Shown: positions 22,703 through 31,405, counted from the stretch's first letter. The stretch is 47,163 nucleotides of DNA from Solirubrobacter phytolaccae (GCF_027587195.1 NZ_JAPDDP010000062.1:1-47163), one strand, 5' to 3'. Numbers and translations are program-made. Notes: generated by a model from the sequence alone, not told the origin.

Positions 22703-23665
22703 CTATGGCTGAGACGAATCCGCGGGCCCGCCCGGCCCGCCACCAGGTGTACCCGCGCGCACCGATGCGCCCGGCTTCGGTGCTGGAGCGGCGAGTGGAG
22801 CCGTGGCAGCGGGCGGTACCCCAACATCGACAGTTCCCCCGCGGCGGTAGCGCAGTCGCTCAAATCGCAGCTCGTTGATCACCGCGCCTGAGAGCACGAT
22901 CAGCGCGAGCACGTAGAACCACACGAGCGCGATCAACACGAACACCGCGCTCGTGCCGATCCGCAGGGTCGAGATGTTGGTCAGGTAGACCGGGAACGTG
23001 ACGTCCACGATCCCGGTCGCCAGCGTCGCGCCCAGCGCGCCCGGCCACACGCACGACCACGGGATCGGTCCCTTGGGCACCGCGGAGTAGGTGATGCACA
23101 GCGCGCCGAAGAGCACGAGCAGGCCGAGCCCGACCGACGCGAAGTACACGACGTCGTCGGTGCCGGCGAGCCCGAACGGCAGATCCTCGGCGCTCGAGGC
23201 CAGCAGCGCCTGCACGGTCGGCACGGCGACGCTGGCCGCGATGAAGATCAGCACGACCGCGAGCATCGCGAAGCCGAACAGCTTCTGGTGGACCCACGAG
23301 CGGCACGGCCGGTGGTAGATCTTGCAGAACGCCGTGTCCAGCGCGCCCCAGAAGGACGCGCCCACCCACAGCGAGGAGACGACGGCGACGATGCCGACCG
23401 TCGTCGAGGACTCCTGGAGCCGGCGGATGCCGTCCACGAGCGTGCTCTCCGCCGCCGTGGGAAAGATCGTGCGGGCGTCCTGGATGACGGACGCGGCGAG
23501 CTCCGGGGAGCGCACGACGCGGCTCGCGACGAACAGCGAGATCAGCGCGAGCGGGAAGATCGACAGCAGCAGGTTGTACGCCACCATCGCGGCGAGGCCG
23601 GTGATCCCGTCCTCATAGGCCTTGCGCCAAAAAGCGGCAACTGCACGGGCGGCGCGTCGAAACAC
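22703..23665 (-). CDS. YihY/UPF0761 family membrane protein
   Basis: 320 residues with about six membrane helices; the family start DGITGLAAMVAYNLLLSIFPL and WFYVLALIVLSGAVINELR near the end identify the YihY/BrkB (once called RNase BN) family, whose function is not settled. The C-terminal ~45 residues are Pro/Gly/Ala rich. It lies in the same direction between fliN and fliO, an unusual place. Its GTG start sits inside a strong hairpin (23645-23674), which could end fliN transcription or limit translation here. Confidence 0.9.
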   Translation of the reverse strand: MFRRAARAVAAFWRKAYEDGITGLAAMVAYNLLLSIFPLALISLFVASRVVRSPELAASVIQDARTIFPTAAESTLVDGIRRLQESSTTVGIVAVVSSLWVGASFWGALDTAFCKIYHRPCRSWVHQKLFGFAMLAVVLIFIAASVAVPTVQALLASSAEDLPFGLAGTDDVVYFASVGLGLLVLFGALCITYSAVPKGPIPWSCVWPGALGATLATGIVDVTFPVYLTNISTLRIGTSAVFVLIALVWFYVLALIVLSGAVINELRFERLRYRRGGTVDVGVPPAATAPLAAPAPKPGASVRAGTPGGGPGGPADSSQP

Positions 23666-23674
23666 GCCGCCCGT
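23645..23674 (-). terminator. hairpin after fliN spanning the YihY start codon
   Basis: A perfect 10-bp GC-rich stem (23645-23654 with 23665-23674) about 20 nt after the fliN stop. The GTG start of the next gene (23665-23663) lies at the stem-loop boundary. No U-tract follows directly. Confidence 0.45.
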
Positions 23675-23693
23675 TCTAGCCGAAACGCTGGTA

Positions 23694-24053
23694 CTAGGCG
23701 TCGCCCTCAGCGCCGTCAGCGGCCTCTGAGCCCGCAGGCGCCAGGACTTCGGTGACCCGCAGGCCGAACTCCTCGTCGATCACGACGACCTCGCCGCGGG
23801 CGATCGGCTTGCCGTTGACCAGCAGGTCGACGGGCTCGCCGGCCAGGCGGTTCAGGGTCACGATCGACCCCGGCCCGAGCGCGAGCGCCTCGCGGATGGT
23901 CATCTTCGTGCGACCGACCTCGACCGCGAGCTCCACCGGCACGTCGTGCAGGCGGGAAAGCTCCTCGGCGGTTACCGGCGCGCTGGGCGCGGCGGGCTCC
24001 GCCGGGCCGGCGGTGGTCGTCTCGAAGGGTGCGTAATCGACGTTCTCAGCCAT
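23694..24053 (-). CDS. fliN: flagellar motor switch protein FliN
   Basis: 119 residues: a ~30-residue Ala/Pro-rich lead-in and one complete SpoA domain ([20 protein letters not shown], then [23 protein letters not shown]). FliN forms the bottom of the C-ring where it binds the response regulator. Only one SpoA domain is present, so this is FliN and not FliM. It follows fliL by only 7 bp, the place where fliM normally sits. Confidence 0.95.
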   Translation of the reverse strand: MAENVDYAPFETTTAGPAEPAAPSAPVTAEELSRLHDVPVELAVEVGRTKMTIREALALGPGSIVTLNRLAGEPVDLLVNGKPIARGEVVVIDEEFGLRVTEVLAPAGSEAADGAEGDA

Positions 24054-24060
24054 TTCTGCC

Positions 24061-24516
24061 TTACTGGACCGTCAGGTCCGAGAAGATGACGTGCTCCACC
24101 TTCACATCGGTGTGCTTCTTGATGTCCTTGAGGATCTCTTCCTTGAGATGCTCGCGGCCCTTCTTCTCGATGAGCTCTTTGTCCGTCGCATCAGTCAGGG
24201 TATCCGTGATGACGTCGCGGACAACGCCTTCCTGCAGCATCGCGCCGTAGCCCTCGGGCGGGGTCGGGGCGGCACCGTGGCCACCGCCGGCCGCGACCGT
24301 CGACACGTCGTCGTGAGCGAGGATCAGGCCGACCTGCAGCTTCGCGAAGCGGCCGTCGGCGAGGTTGACGAGGAACTCCTTCTCGAGCATGTACACGGAG
24401 CCGTGGACCTTGGGCTCCGGCTTCTTCTCGGCCGCCGCCGGCTTGGCGAGGACGAACTTGTACGCGCCGCCGAGGATGGCGAGCAGCGCGATGATTGGGA
24501 CGATCTTCTTGACCAT
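24061..24516 (-). CDS. fliL: flagellar basal body-associated protein FliL
   Basis: 151 residues: an N-terminal membrane anchor ([20 protein letters not shown], ~5-24) and a periplasmic-type FliL domain beginning with [21 protein letters not shown] and ending in [14 protein letters not shown]. FliL surrounds and stabilises the MotA/MotB stator. It follows motB by 20 bp in the flbD-motA-motB-fliL unit. Confidence 0.95.
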   Translation of the reverse strand: MVKKIVPIIALLAILGGAYKFVLAKPAAAEKKPEPKVHGSVYMLEKEFLVNLADGRFAKLQVGLILAHDDVSTVAAGGGHGAAPTPPEGYGAMLQEGVVRDVITDTLTDATDKELIEKKGREHLKEEILKDIKKHTDVKVEHVIFSDLTVQ

Positions 24517-24536
24517 GGTTTCAGCGCCTCCATGCG

Positions 24537-25388
24537 CTAGGGAGTTGACTCCGTGTCGGTTGTGACTGGGGCGTTGATGCGCGAGAGCACGATCTCCACC
24601 CGGCGGTTCTTGGCACGTCCTTCAGACGTGGTGTTGGTATCGATGGGCTCCTGGTTGGCGTACATGCCACCGGAGACCCGTCGGGCCAGGACGCCGTTCT
24701 GGACGAAGTCCCGGATCACTGCGCCGGAGCGGGCTCCGGACAGCTCCCAGTTGCTGGGGTACTGCGACCCCGAGATCGGCTGCGAGTCGGTGTGACCCTC
24801 GACGACGATCGGATGCTCACGCTCGTCGCGCACGACGACGGCGATCTTGTCCACGAGCTTCTTCGCGTACGGCTTCAGCGTGGCCGAGCCGGAATCGAAG
24901 AACACCTTGTCGGTGAGCAGCTGGATGACCAGGCCGCGGCGACGGATGGTCACGTTGACCTTGCCCTTCAGCCCCGCCTGCTCGGAAAGCTTGTCGATCC
25001 GGCGCTTGAGCTTCCGGAAGTCCTGCTCCTCCTGCTTGGAGGCCTTCAGCTTCTCGCCGTTGGTCTTCTCGGACGTCTCGGCCTTGATGTCGGTCAGCGG
25101 GCGCAGCGAGGGCAACGGCGGCTGCACCGAGGCCTGCTCGGTCTCGTCAGCGCTGGCGCCGGTGCTGAGCATCGACTTGCCGCCATCCAGGACCGCGCCG
25201 GAGAACGCGTCGTTGAGGGACTTCTGGAGCGCCTCGAACTTCGACGTGTTCACCGACGAGATCGAGAAGAGCACCATGAAGAGCGCGAAGAGGAGGGTCA
25301 TCATGTCCGCGAAGGACACGAGCCAGCGTTCCTCGTTCTCGTGCTCCTCCTCGAAGTGCCCGCCCTTTTGTCTGCGATGACCGGCCAT
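24537..25388 (-). CDS. motB: stator protein MotB
   Basis: 283 residues: a basic/acidic N-terminus, one membrane helix carrying the proton-binding aspartate in VSFADMMTLLFALFMVLF, a linker with coiled-coil character, and a C-terminal OmpA-like peptidoglycan-binding domain (VVEGHTDSQPISGSQYPSNW, then RAKNRRVEIVLSR). The Asp and the peptidoglycan motif are intact, so a functional stator subunit is expected. 6 bp from motA. Confidence 0.97.
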   Translation of the reverse strand: MAGHRRQKGGHFEEEHENEERWLVSFADMMTLLFALFMVLFSISSVNTSKFEALQKSLNDAFSGAVLDGGKSMLSTGASADETEQASVQPPLPSLRPLTDIKAETSEKTNGEKLKASKQEEQDFRKLKRRIDKLSEQAGLKGKVNVTIRRRGLVIQLLTDKVFFDSGSATLKPYAKKLVDKIAVVVRDEREHPIVVEGHTDSQPISGSQYPSNWELSGARSGAVIRDFVQNGVLARRVSGGMYANQEPIDTNTTSEGRAKNRRVEIVLSRINAPVTTDTESTP

Positions 25389-25394
25389 GGTGGT

Positions 25395-26201
25395 TTACGC
25401 GGCCGCCTTCGCGGCGCCGGAGTTGGCCGTCACGGACTCGCCGTCGGCGGGCCGCTTGGACGGCGGGACGAAGGTGATGAGCTTCTCCTGGACGACGCGC
25501 GGGTTGTCGCCGGCCTGGATGGAGAGGATGCCCTCGACGATCATGGCGCGGGCGTGGAGCTCCTCCTGCGAGAGCTGCTTCAGGCGCGCGCCGGCGGGGA
25601 GGAAGATGACGTTGGCCGAGGCCACGCCGAGCAGCGTCGCGATGAACGCCGCGGCGATCATCGGCCCGAGGGTCTCGGGCTGATCGAGGTTGCCGAGCAC
25701 GTGGATGAGGCCGAAGACGGTGCCGATGATGCCCATCGTCGGGGCGTAGCCACCGGCCTTCTCGAACGGCTGCGTGGCCGCCGCGTGGCGCTTCTGCATG
25801 GCCGAGTTCTCGGACTCGAGGATGTCGGCGACCAGATCGGGATCCGTGCCGTCGACGACGAGCTGGAGGCCCTTCTTGGTGTACGGGTCCTCGATCGTGT
25901 TGGTGACCTCGTCGAGGGCCAGCAGGCCGTCACGACGGGCGGCCTCGGCGTAGCCGACGAGCTCCGCGACCTTCGCGTTGAGGTCGGGCGCCTCCGTCAT
26001 GAAGATCCGCTTGTACTGCATCGGGATGTTCTTGACGGAGTCGAAGCTGGTGCCCATGACGGTGGCGCCGAGCGTGCCGCCGAGCACGATGAGCATGGCC
26101 GGCAGGTTCAGGACGGCCATGGGGTTGGAGCCTTCGAGGGTGGCTCCGAGATAGAGACCGGCGATCCCGATGGCCAGGCCGATAAGGGAAGAGACCTTCA
26201 T
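25395..26201 (-). CDS. motA: stator protein MotA
   Basis: 268 residues with four membrane helices and a cytoplasmic loop. Family features: MAVLNLPAMLIVLGGTLGAT near the N-terminus, YAEAARRDGLLALDE in the loop, and the third/fourth helix region GYAPTMGIIGTVFGLIHVLG with its conserved prolines. It overlaps flbD by 4 bp and precedes motB, forming one stator operon under a sigma-28-like promoter. Confidence 0.97.
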   Translation of the reverse strand: MKVSSLIGLAIGIAGLYLGATLEGSNPMAVLNLPAMLIVLGGTLGATVMGTSFDSVKNIPMQYKRIFMTEAPDLNAKVAELVGYAEAARRDGLLALDEVTNTIEDPYTKKGLQLVVDGTDPDLVADILESENSAMQKRHAAATQPFEKAGGYAPTMGIIGTVFGLIHVLGNLDQPETLGPMIAAAFIATLLGVASANVIFLPAGARLKQLSQEELHARAMIVEGILSIQAGDNPRVVQEKLITFVPPSKRPADGESVTANSGAAKAAA

Positions 26202-26497
26202 CGGTCATTCTCCTCGTGATCAGTGTTTGGAGGGGGAGAGGCGGAGGTGGCGGCCACGAGCGTGAGGTTGGAGTCGTGGCTGCGACGCTTGGGGAGGCTG
26301 GGCACCGCGTTCGCGAGGATGGACGAGCGCCAGGCCTGGATGGCGGCGACGACGACCTCGGGAGAATCGGAGACCAGGACCTTCTGGTGCGTGGTCAGCG
26401 TCACCACCGTGTCGGGCGTCGAGTCGATGGCGACGATCAGGTCGGGGTTGAGGTAGAACTCCTCAGCCCGCGCGGATAGACGGTGAAGACGGATCAC
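26198..26497 (-). CDS. flbD: FlbD family protein
   Basis: 99 residues: MIRLHRL, FYLNPDLIVAIDSTPDTVVTL and SDSPEVVVAAIQAW are the family signature (small flagellar protein commonly between flgE and motA). The C-terminal ~35 residues are Ser/Asn rich and not conserved in the family as I know it. The start is GTG at 26497, only 7 nt from the -10 of a sigma-28-like promoter. Molecular role is not well established. Confidence 0.88.
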   Translation of the reverse strand: MIRLHRLSARAEEFYLNPDLIVAIDSTPDTVVTLTTHQKVLVSDSPEVVVAAIQAWRSSILANAVPSLPKRRSHDSNLTLVAATSASPPPNTDHEENDR

Positions 26498-26504
26498 ACC
26501 CCTG

Positions 26505-26532
26505 TCATCGGCACATGTACGACCAGGCTTAA
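26505..26532 (-). promoter_or_regulatory. sigma-28-like promoter of the flbD-motA-motB-fliL-fliN unit
   Basis: TTAA (26532-26529), 16-nt spacer, GCCGATGA (26512-26505). It directly follows the intrinsic terminator, and the predicted transcript would be leaderless at GTG 26497. Confidence 0.6.
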
Positions 26533-26535
26533 GCG

Positions 26536-26562
26536 AAAAAGCCCGCCGGAGGCGGGCTTTTT
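26536..26562 (-). terminator. intrinsic terminator after flgE
   Basis: Perfect GCCCGCC/GGCGGGC stem with 3-nt loop, flanked by A5 and T5 runs, 40 nt after the flgE stop. The clearest rho-independent terminator in the window and symmetric enough to work on both strands. Confidence 0.92.
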
Positions 26563-26601
26563 GGCTCTACGTAAGGGAAGGGACCAGTCCCTTCGAGGGC
26601 G

Positions 26602-27459
26602 TTAGCGCTTCAGGTTCACCAAGTCCTGGAGCATCTCGTCGGCGGTCGAGATGACGCGGGAGTTGGCCTGGAAGCCACGCTGGGCGGTGATCATGTTCGT
26701 GAACGTCTGCGAGAGGTCCACGTTCGACATCTCGAGCGTGCCCGGGTTCAGGGGGGCGGCGCCACCCTCGCCCGGCGTGTTCACGGTCTTGTTGCCGGAG
26801 TTGGCGGAGACGGCCCACGAGTTGCCGCCCACGCGCTCGAGGCCGGAGGCGTTCGCGAAGTTGGCGAGCGTGAGGCGGTAGCCCGTGGTGCGCAGGCCCG
26901 TGCCGTTGTCGACCCACGAGACGCCACCGTTGGTGTCGATGGCCACGTTGGACGCGTCGTCCGGGATCTTGATCGCGACGCCGGTCGTGATCGGGTTGCC
27001 CGTGCCCGGGTCCAGCTGGTAGCCGACGACGTACTGGCCGGCCGAGTTGGTCAGGTAGCCCTGGGTCGAGACCGAGAAGTTGCCCGAGCGCGTGTAGGTG
27101 CGCGCGTCGATCGGCGCGTTCGCGGCGCCGTTCGGGTTGCCCTCGCCGATCTGGAAGAAGCCTTCGCCGGTGATCGAGACGTCGAGCGGGCTGCCCGTCG
27201 TCTGGGCCGTACCCGTGCCCATCAGGTTGTCGATCGAGCCGAGCTTGACGCCGAGACCGACCTGGGCGGCGTTGGTGCCGCCCGTCGCGGTGTTCGCGCC
27301 GGCCGCGCCGCGCTGAAGCTGGTTCAAGCTGTCCTGGAACGTGACACGAGCGGACTTGTAGCCGATCGTGTTGACGTTGGCGATGTCATTGGCGGTGACA
27401 TCCAGCATGACCTGGTGCTGCTTCAGACCGCTGATCGCGGAAAACATGCCTCGCATCAT
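26602..27459 (-). CDS. flgE: flagellar hook protein FlgE (short form)
   Basis: 285 residues. The N-terminus MFSAISGLKQHQVMLDVTANDIANVNTIGYKSARVTFQD is of FlgE type, the centre has SPLDVSITGEGFFQIGEG, and the C-terminus (VDLSQTFTNMITAQRGFQANSRVI) is the shared rod/hook D0 helix. It lies after flgD, as flgE does. It is close to rod protein FlgG in length, so the hook may lack outer domains; a FlgF/FlgG identity is a weaker alternative. Start ATGATG at 27459 with AAGGAG 11 nt upstream. Confidence 0.85.
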   Translation of the reverse strand: MMRGMFSAISGLKQHQVMLDVTANDIANVNTIGYKSARVTFQDSLNQLQRGAAGANTATGGTNAAQVGLGVKLGSIDNLMGTGTAQTTGSPLDVSITGEGFFQIGEGNPNGAANAPIDARTYTRSGNFSVSTQGYLTNSAGQYVVGYQLDPGTGNPITTGVAIKIPDDASNVAIDTNGGVSWVDNGTGLRTTGYRLTLANFANASGLERVGGNSWAVSANSGNKTVNTPGEGGAAPLNPGTLEMSNVDLSQTFTNMITAQRGFQANSRVISTADEMLQDLVNLKR

Positions 27460-27510
27460 GAGAGGGGGTGCTCCTTGGAGGTTTCTAGCTTGGAGGGGAA
27501 GGGCGCGGGG

Positions 27511-27957
27511 TTACGCGGAGACTTCGGCGATCTTCGACGGGTCGATGCCCGGCTTGCCACCGACGGTCAGGTGGGCCTGGCCGTCCTTGGTGGTTGAGAC
27601 GCGATCGACCTTGCCGGTCTGGAGGTCGCCCTTGTCGTCGACGTAGGAGACCGTGCGGCCGATCAGGCCGACGGCGGACGACGTCGAGAGCGCCGAGGCG
27701 ATCTGCACGTTCGTCGACTGCAGGTTGTTGACGCCCTCGACCATGGAGAACGAGGCCATCTGCGCGATGGAGTCGTTGGTGTCCATCGGGCTGGTCGGGT
27801 CCTGGTGCGTGAGCTGGGCGACGAACAGCTTCAGGAAGCCGTCCTTGTCCATCGAGGCCTTGGGGTTCGTCAGGCTCGCCGTGTTGGTGGCCTTGGTGGC
27901 CGCCGTGTGCGTCGAGTCCGTCGCGGCGGCGGTGGACGTGGCGTTGATAGCGGTCAT
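27511..27957 (-). CDS. flgD: flagellar hook cap scaffold FlgD
   Basis: 148 residues: a Thr/Ala-rich exported N-terminus, the family core DGFLKLFVAQLTHQDPTSPMD, then IAQMASFSMVEGVNNL and a C-terminal GRTVSYVDDKG segment. It lacks the larger C-terminal FnIII/tudor-like region of enterobacterial FlgD, as in many Gram-positive forms. It follows fliK by 21 bp and precedes flgE by 51 bp. Confidence 0.95.
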   Translation of the reverse strand: MTAINATSTAAATDSTHTAATKATNTASLTNPKASMDKDGFLKLFVAQLTHQDPTSPMDTNDSIAQMASFSMVEGVNNLQSTNVQIASALSTSSAVGLIGRTVSYVDDKGDLQTGKVDRVSTTKDGQAHLTVGGKPGIDPSKIAEVSA

Positions 27958-27978
27958 GAAGAGGGGTTGATCTCCGGA

Positions 27979-29337
27979 TCAGGCAAGGACGTCGACGAGC
28001 ACGCCGTTAGGGAGGACAAGAGTCGTGTCGGCAGATGCAGCGGTTTCCGCAAGTCCTTCGTCACCCTGCAGACCAACGCGCAGGCGCTGCGCGCCACCCG
28101 GCAGGTAGTCGTCGCCGAAGATGTCCGCCTGGGCCTGACCGGCCTGCTGCTGCTCCTGGTACTGCTGCTGCGTCGAGACGTCCAGCGAGAGCAGGTTCAC
28201 GTTGCGGTCCGCGAGGTCGCGGCGCAGGTCGTCGGCCGTCTGCGTGAGCAGCTTGGCCGCCTCGGCGGAGTCGGCGACGAGCAGCGCCGTGACGCCCTGC
28301 GGCGTCGTCTTCAGGCGCACCTCGATGCCACCGAGCTCGGCCGGCCGGAGGCTCAGCTTCGCGTGCGTGATGCCCCGGTCGGCCGCGATCTTGATCATCG
28401 CGGCGGCGGTCTCGGGCGCGCGGTACAGCGGCACCGCACGCTCGGTGGCGACGGGCTGGCTGGTCGGCGCGACCTGGACGACCGGCGCGGTCGGGGTGAG
28501 CGGCTGCGCGGTGGTCGGCGCGGGCGGCCCGTCGGTCGGCTTGGCCTGCAGCGTGGTCGCGGCGTTCTGCGACGAGGACTGCGGGTTCTGCTGCTGGCCC
28601 GGGTCGGACGAGGTCTGCTCGCCGGCGTTCGGGAGCGCGACGGTGGCGTCGGGCTGGGGCGCAGCCGTCGCGGCGTCGGCCGGGGCCGGCGCCGGCGGCG
28701 TGGCCGGGAGCTCGATCGCCGAGACGTCCGCCTGCGAGGCGGGCGTGAGGCCCGTCAGCAGCGGCAGCGGGATGCCGCCGGGGGTACCGGCGGCGGGAGT
28801 CGGCGGGGCGGCGGGGGCGGGCGGAGTCGTCACCGGCTCGCCCTGGGCGGCAGCGGCGGGATCGACGATGGTCGTCTGGCCCGTGAGCGCGAGGTTGGCC
28901 TGCGTGAACGTCGGCAGCGTGGGCTGCGCGACCTGACTCTCACCCTCGGCCGGGACGCCGGTGACGGGCGTGGTCGGCAGGGCGGGCGTGGTCGGCAGCG
29001 GGCTGGCGAGCTGCAGCGCGAAGATGTCCGGGGTGACCAGGCGCGGCTTGGGCTCGGTCGGCTCCTCGGCGATCGGCTCGTCCTTCGGCGCGTCGACGGC
29101 CTTGGGCTGGTCGTCCGAGGCCGGCTTGGCCTTGACGTCGTCACGCCGGTCGGGGCGCGGACCGTCGTCGCGGCGGCCACGCGGCTCAGAGCGCGGGGCG
29201 TCGTCGGTGCGCGGACCGGCGGCGCCGAGCAGCGCGGAGAACGCGTCGGCCGGAGCGTCCGGCTGACGGCCGTGCGGCGCGGCAGCCGGGCGGTTGAGCG
29301 CGACGGGACGCGGCGCGGTTGGGCGGTCTGTGGTCAT
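27979..29337 (-). CDS. fliK: hook-length control protein FliK
   Basis: 452 residues. The N-terminal two thirds are low-complexity (Pro, Ala, Thr, Asp, Arg), consistent with a molecular ruler. The C-terminal domain contains the FliK signature AKLSLRPAELGGIEVRLKTT and ALLVADSAEAAKLL, followed by a Gln-rich tail. It would act with FlhB (NPSH site) to stop hook growth. It begins 5 bp after the lytic transglycosylase and is followed by flgD. Confidence 0.93.
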   Translation of the reverse strand: MTTDRPTAPRPVALNRPAAAPHGRQPDAPADAFSALLGAAGPRTDDAPRSEPRGRRDDGPRPDRRDDVKAKPASDDQPKAVDAPKDEPIAEEPTEPKPRLVTPDIFALQLASPLPTTPALPTTPVTGVPAEGESQVAQPTLPTFTQANLALTGQTTIVDPAAAAQGEPVTTPPAPAAPPTPAAGTPGGIPLPLLTGLTPASQADVSAIELPATPPAPAPADAATAAPQPDATVALPNAGEQTSSDPGQQQNPQSSSQNAATTLQAKPTDGPPAPTTAQPLTPTAPVVQVAPTSQPVATERAVPLYRAPETAAAMIKIAADRGITHAKLSLRPAELGGIEVRLKTTPQGVTALLVADSAEAAKLLTQTADDLRRDLADRNVNLLSLDVSTQQQYQEQQQAGQAQADIFGDDYLPGGAQRLRVGLQGDEGLAETAASADTTLVLPNGVLVDVLA

Positions 29338-29342
29338 CGGCC

Positions 29343-30032
29343 TCAGATCTCGGAGGGCTGGTTGGAGGGCGAGTACGGCGTGGCGGACGGAGCGGCGGCG
29401 GCAGCGGGAGCAGACGCGGTGCGGAACGACGCCGCGTTCTGCTGCACGATCCGCACGTAGTTCTGGGTCTCGGCGTACGGCGGGATGCCGCCGAAGCGCT
29501 TCACGGCGCCGGGACCGGCGTTGTAGGCGGCGAGCGCCTTGGCGATGTCGCCGCCGAACGCGTCCAGCTGCTGCTTGAGGTACTTGGCGCCACCGTTGAG
29601 GTTCTGGACCGGGTCGAGCACGTTCTGCACGCCCAGGCCGGCCGCGGTGGCGGGCATGAGCTGCGTCAGACCGCGAGCGCCGGCGGGTGAGCCCGCGTCG
29701 GGCTTGAAGCCGGACTCCTGCTTGACGAGGCCGGCGAGCAGCGCCGGGTCGACGCCGTTGGCCTTCGCGGCGGCGGTGATCTCAGCGGCGTACGGCGTGC
29801 CCGCGGGCAGCTCGGACGCGCCCGTGGCCGCGGCGGCGGTCGTCGCGGTCGCCGGCGCGGTCGATGCCAGCGCGGCGAAGTTCGTGTTCGCGCCGGCGCC
29901 GGTCCCGGCCTGCGCCGTGGCGAGCGCGGCCGAGAACGCCGCGGGCTTCGCCTGCTGCGCCGGCATCGGGCTCTGCGCCGCCAGCATGGCCTGGATCTGG
30001 CTCATGCGGCTGATCGCGACTTCGATGCTCAT
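29343..30032 (-). CDS. lytic transglycosylase (SLT domain) in the hook operon
   Basis: About 229 residues from ATG 30032, which overlaps the fliJ stop as ATGA; the longer in-frame extension is a shadow of fliJ. The first ~70 residues are Ala/Thr/Gln rich and carry no classical signal peptide. The SLT domain shows the catalytic Glu in [19 protein letters not shown], then LTQLMPATA and AYNAGPGAV. It cleaves peptidoglycan and in this place probably opens a path for the rod. Export through the flagellar apparatus is an inference from the missing signal. Confidence 0.9.
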   Translation of the reverse strand: MSIEVAISRMSQIQAMLAAQSPMPAQQAKPAAFSAALATAQAGTGAGANTNFAALASTAPATATTAAAATGASELPAGTPYAAEITAAAKANGVDPALLAGLVKQESGFKPDAGSPAGARGLTQLMPATAAGLGVQNVLDPVQNLNGGAKYLKQQLDAFGGDIAKALAAYNAGPGAVKRFGGIPPYAETQNYVRIVQQNAASFRTASAPAAAAAPSATPYSPSNQPSEI

Positions 30033-30493
30033 GCGGCAAGTGCTCCTCGGCGGTGGACGGCGAGCGCGAGCTCGTCGAGCGTGTTCTGGCTCTTGCGGGC
30101 CCATTCGGCGTTGTGCTCGGCGAGCTGGCGCTCTTTGAGCTTGTCGATGGCCTGGCGATCACGAGCGGCGGCGGCGAGGTGCTGGCGCTTGACCTGGACC
30201 TCGGCCTCGCGGCTGGAGAGCTCGAGCGCGGCGCTGGTCTGGAGCTGCTCCGCGCGCTCGACGTAGCCCTGGATCGCGCGCAGGTTCAGCGCGGTGGTCA
30301 GCTGGCCGCCGGACAGGGAGGCGCGGTTGAGGTCGCAGGCCTTGCGGACTTCAGCGCGGGCCTCGTCGAGCAGCATCCGGCCTTCGTCGCGACGGCGGAT
30401 CTCATGCGTGAGGGCTTCGCGGGCCTGGTCCTCGGCGCGCTCTCGAATGTCCCGGACCCGTTCGAGTCGGAACGTGAAGGAGGGTGTCTCCAC
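30029..30493 (-). CDS. fliJ: flagellar export protein FliJ
   Basis: About 154 residues, almost entirely helical and charged, beginning with [19 protein letters not shown], the usual FliJ opening. FliJ sits in the FliI ATPase ring and links it to FlhA. I use GTG 30493 because AGGAGG lies 4 nt before it; a longer TTG start would sit inside the promoter -10 element. It is cut off from fliI by a 6-kb block, unlike the usual fliI-fliJ order, and has its own promoter. Confidence 0.88.
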   Translation of the reverse strand: METPSFTFRLERVRDIRERAEDQAREALTHEIRRRDEGRMLLDEARAEVRKACDLNRASLSGGQLTTALNLRAIQGYVERAEQLQTSAALELSSREAEVQVKRQHLAAAARDRQAIDKLKERQLAEHNAEWARKSQNTLDELALAVHRRGALAA

Positions 30494-30502
30494 GAAACCT
30501 CC

Positions 30503-30528
30503 TATCGGCAAATGGGGTCAGGACCTGA
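30503..30528 (-). promoter_or_regulatory. sigma-28-like promoter of the fliJ operon
   Basis: TCAG (30528-30525), 15-nt spacer, GCCGATA (30509-30503); near-copy of the fliO promoter. Only 9 nt separate it from the fliJ GTG. Confidence 0.6.
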
Positions 30529-30573
30529 AGGCCGCCTCGGGACTTCTTACTGAACGCTCACCGTAGGAGTCGT

Positions 30574-31398
30574 GTGCACCTCCTCACCGCCGCGCTGTTC
30601 GCCGGGCTCTCGTGGACGCTGCCGGCCGGCTGGCAGGCCGTCGAGCCGCGGTCCACCGCCGTGATCGAACCGGCCCCCCAGCTCGCCGCCGCGACGTTCC
30701 CGCTGCGGCAGACCGAGCGCGACGACGGGTGCTCACCGGACACCGCGCAGCGGCGGCTGCCGGCCGACGGCGCCGTGGTGTGGCTCGTCGAGAGCCGCGA
30801 CATCACGCCCCGCGCGCTCGCGCGGCTGCCGCAGCGGCCCGCCCGGTTCGTGATCGGCCGCCCGCAGTCGGTCGAGTGCCTCGGCCATGGCGCCGTCGTC
30901 CACTGGCAGGAGCAGGGACGCGCGCTGTCGGCGCAGGTGCTGCTCGGACGCGAGGCCGGGGTGGCGCGACGGCGCGAGGCGGCCGCGCTGCTGGACACGC
31001 TCGTCGTCGAGCGCGTTCCCCCTCCCCCGCCGCCGGCGGGCTGGCGCACCGCCCGCTCCGGCACCGCGGACTCGATCCGGGTGCCGCCCGGCTGGTCCGT
31101 GCGCGCGCTGCGCGTGCAGCGCGGCGTGCCGCGTCCGCGCGTGCTGTACCGGCTCGCGAACCCCTCCGGCTCGGTCGTGCTGCGCGTGCGCGAGCACCGG
31201 CGCGGCAAGGCCTCACCGGCGTTCCCGGCGGGCCGCGCGCCGCTCGCGTTCGACGCGCGCCGTCGCGCGGGGCTGAGCTTCCGCGGCTACCGCGTGTCCT
31301 TCCGGATCTTCGCGCGCGCGCACGCGAGCGCGCGGGACATCGCCTGGGCGGAGGTGAGCGCCCGCTCGGCCGGCTTCTCCTGGGTCGGGCGGGAGTAG
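30574..31398 (+). CDS. hypothetical secreted or membrane-associated protein
   Basis: 274 residues, not recognised. The start GTG 30574 is preceded by AGGAG. A short hydrophobic N-terminus (LLTAALFAGLSWTL) could be a signal peptide. Two stretches look alike, LPAGWQAVEPRSTAVIE near the N-terminus and PPAGWRTARSGTADSIR in the middle, so it may contain two copies of a small domain. A proline run separates them. It precedes the ECF sigma gene by 7 bp and probably shares its operon. Arg and Ala are abundant. Confidence 0.7.
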   Translation: MHLLTAALFAGLSWTLPAGWQAVEPRSTAVIEPAPQLAAATFPLRQTERDDGCSPDTAQRRLPADGAVVWLVESRDITPRALARLPQRPARFVIGRPQSVECLGHGAVVHWQEQGRALSAQVLLGREAGVARRREAAALLDTLVVERVPPPPPPAGWRTARSGTADSIRVPPGWSVRALRVQRGVPRPRVLYRLANPSGSVVLRVREHRRGKASPAFPAGRAPLAFDARRRAGLSFRGYRVSFRIFARAHASARDIAWAEVSARSAGFSWVGRE

Positions 31399-31405
31399 GG
31401 TTGCC

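Noticed and set aside
26198-26497. FlbD of 26198-26497 as CsrA or FliW
   Set aside because: The NPDLIVAIDSTPDTVV signature is FlbD. No protein in the window has CsrA (LVLTRKxGE) or FliW features.
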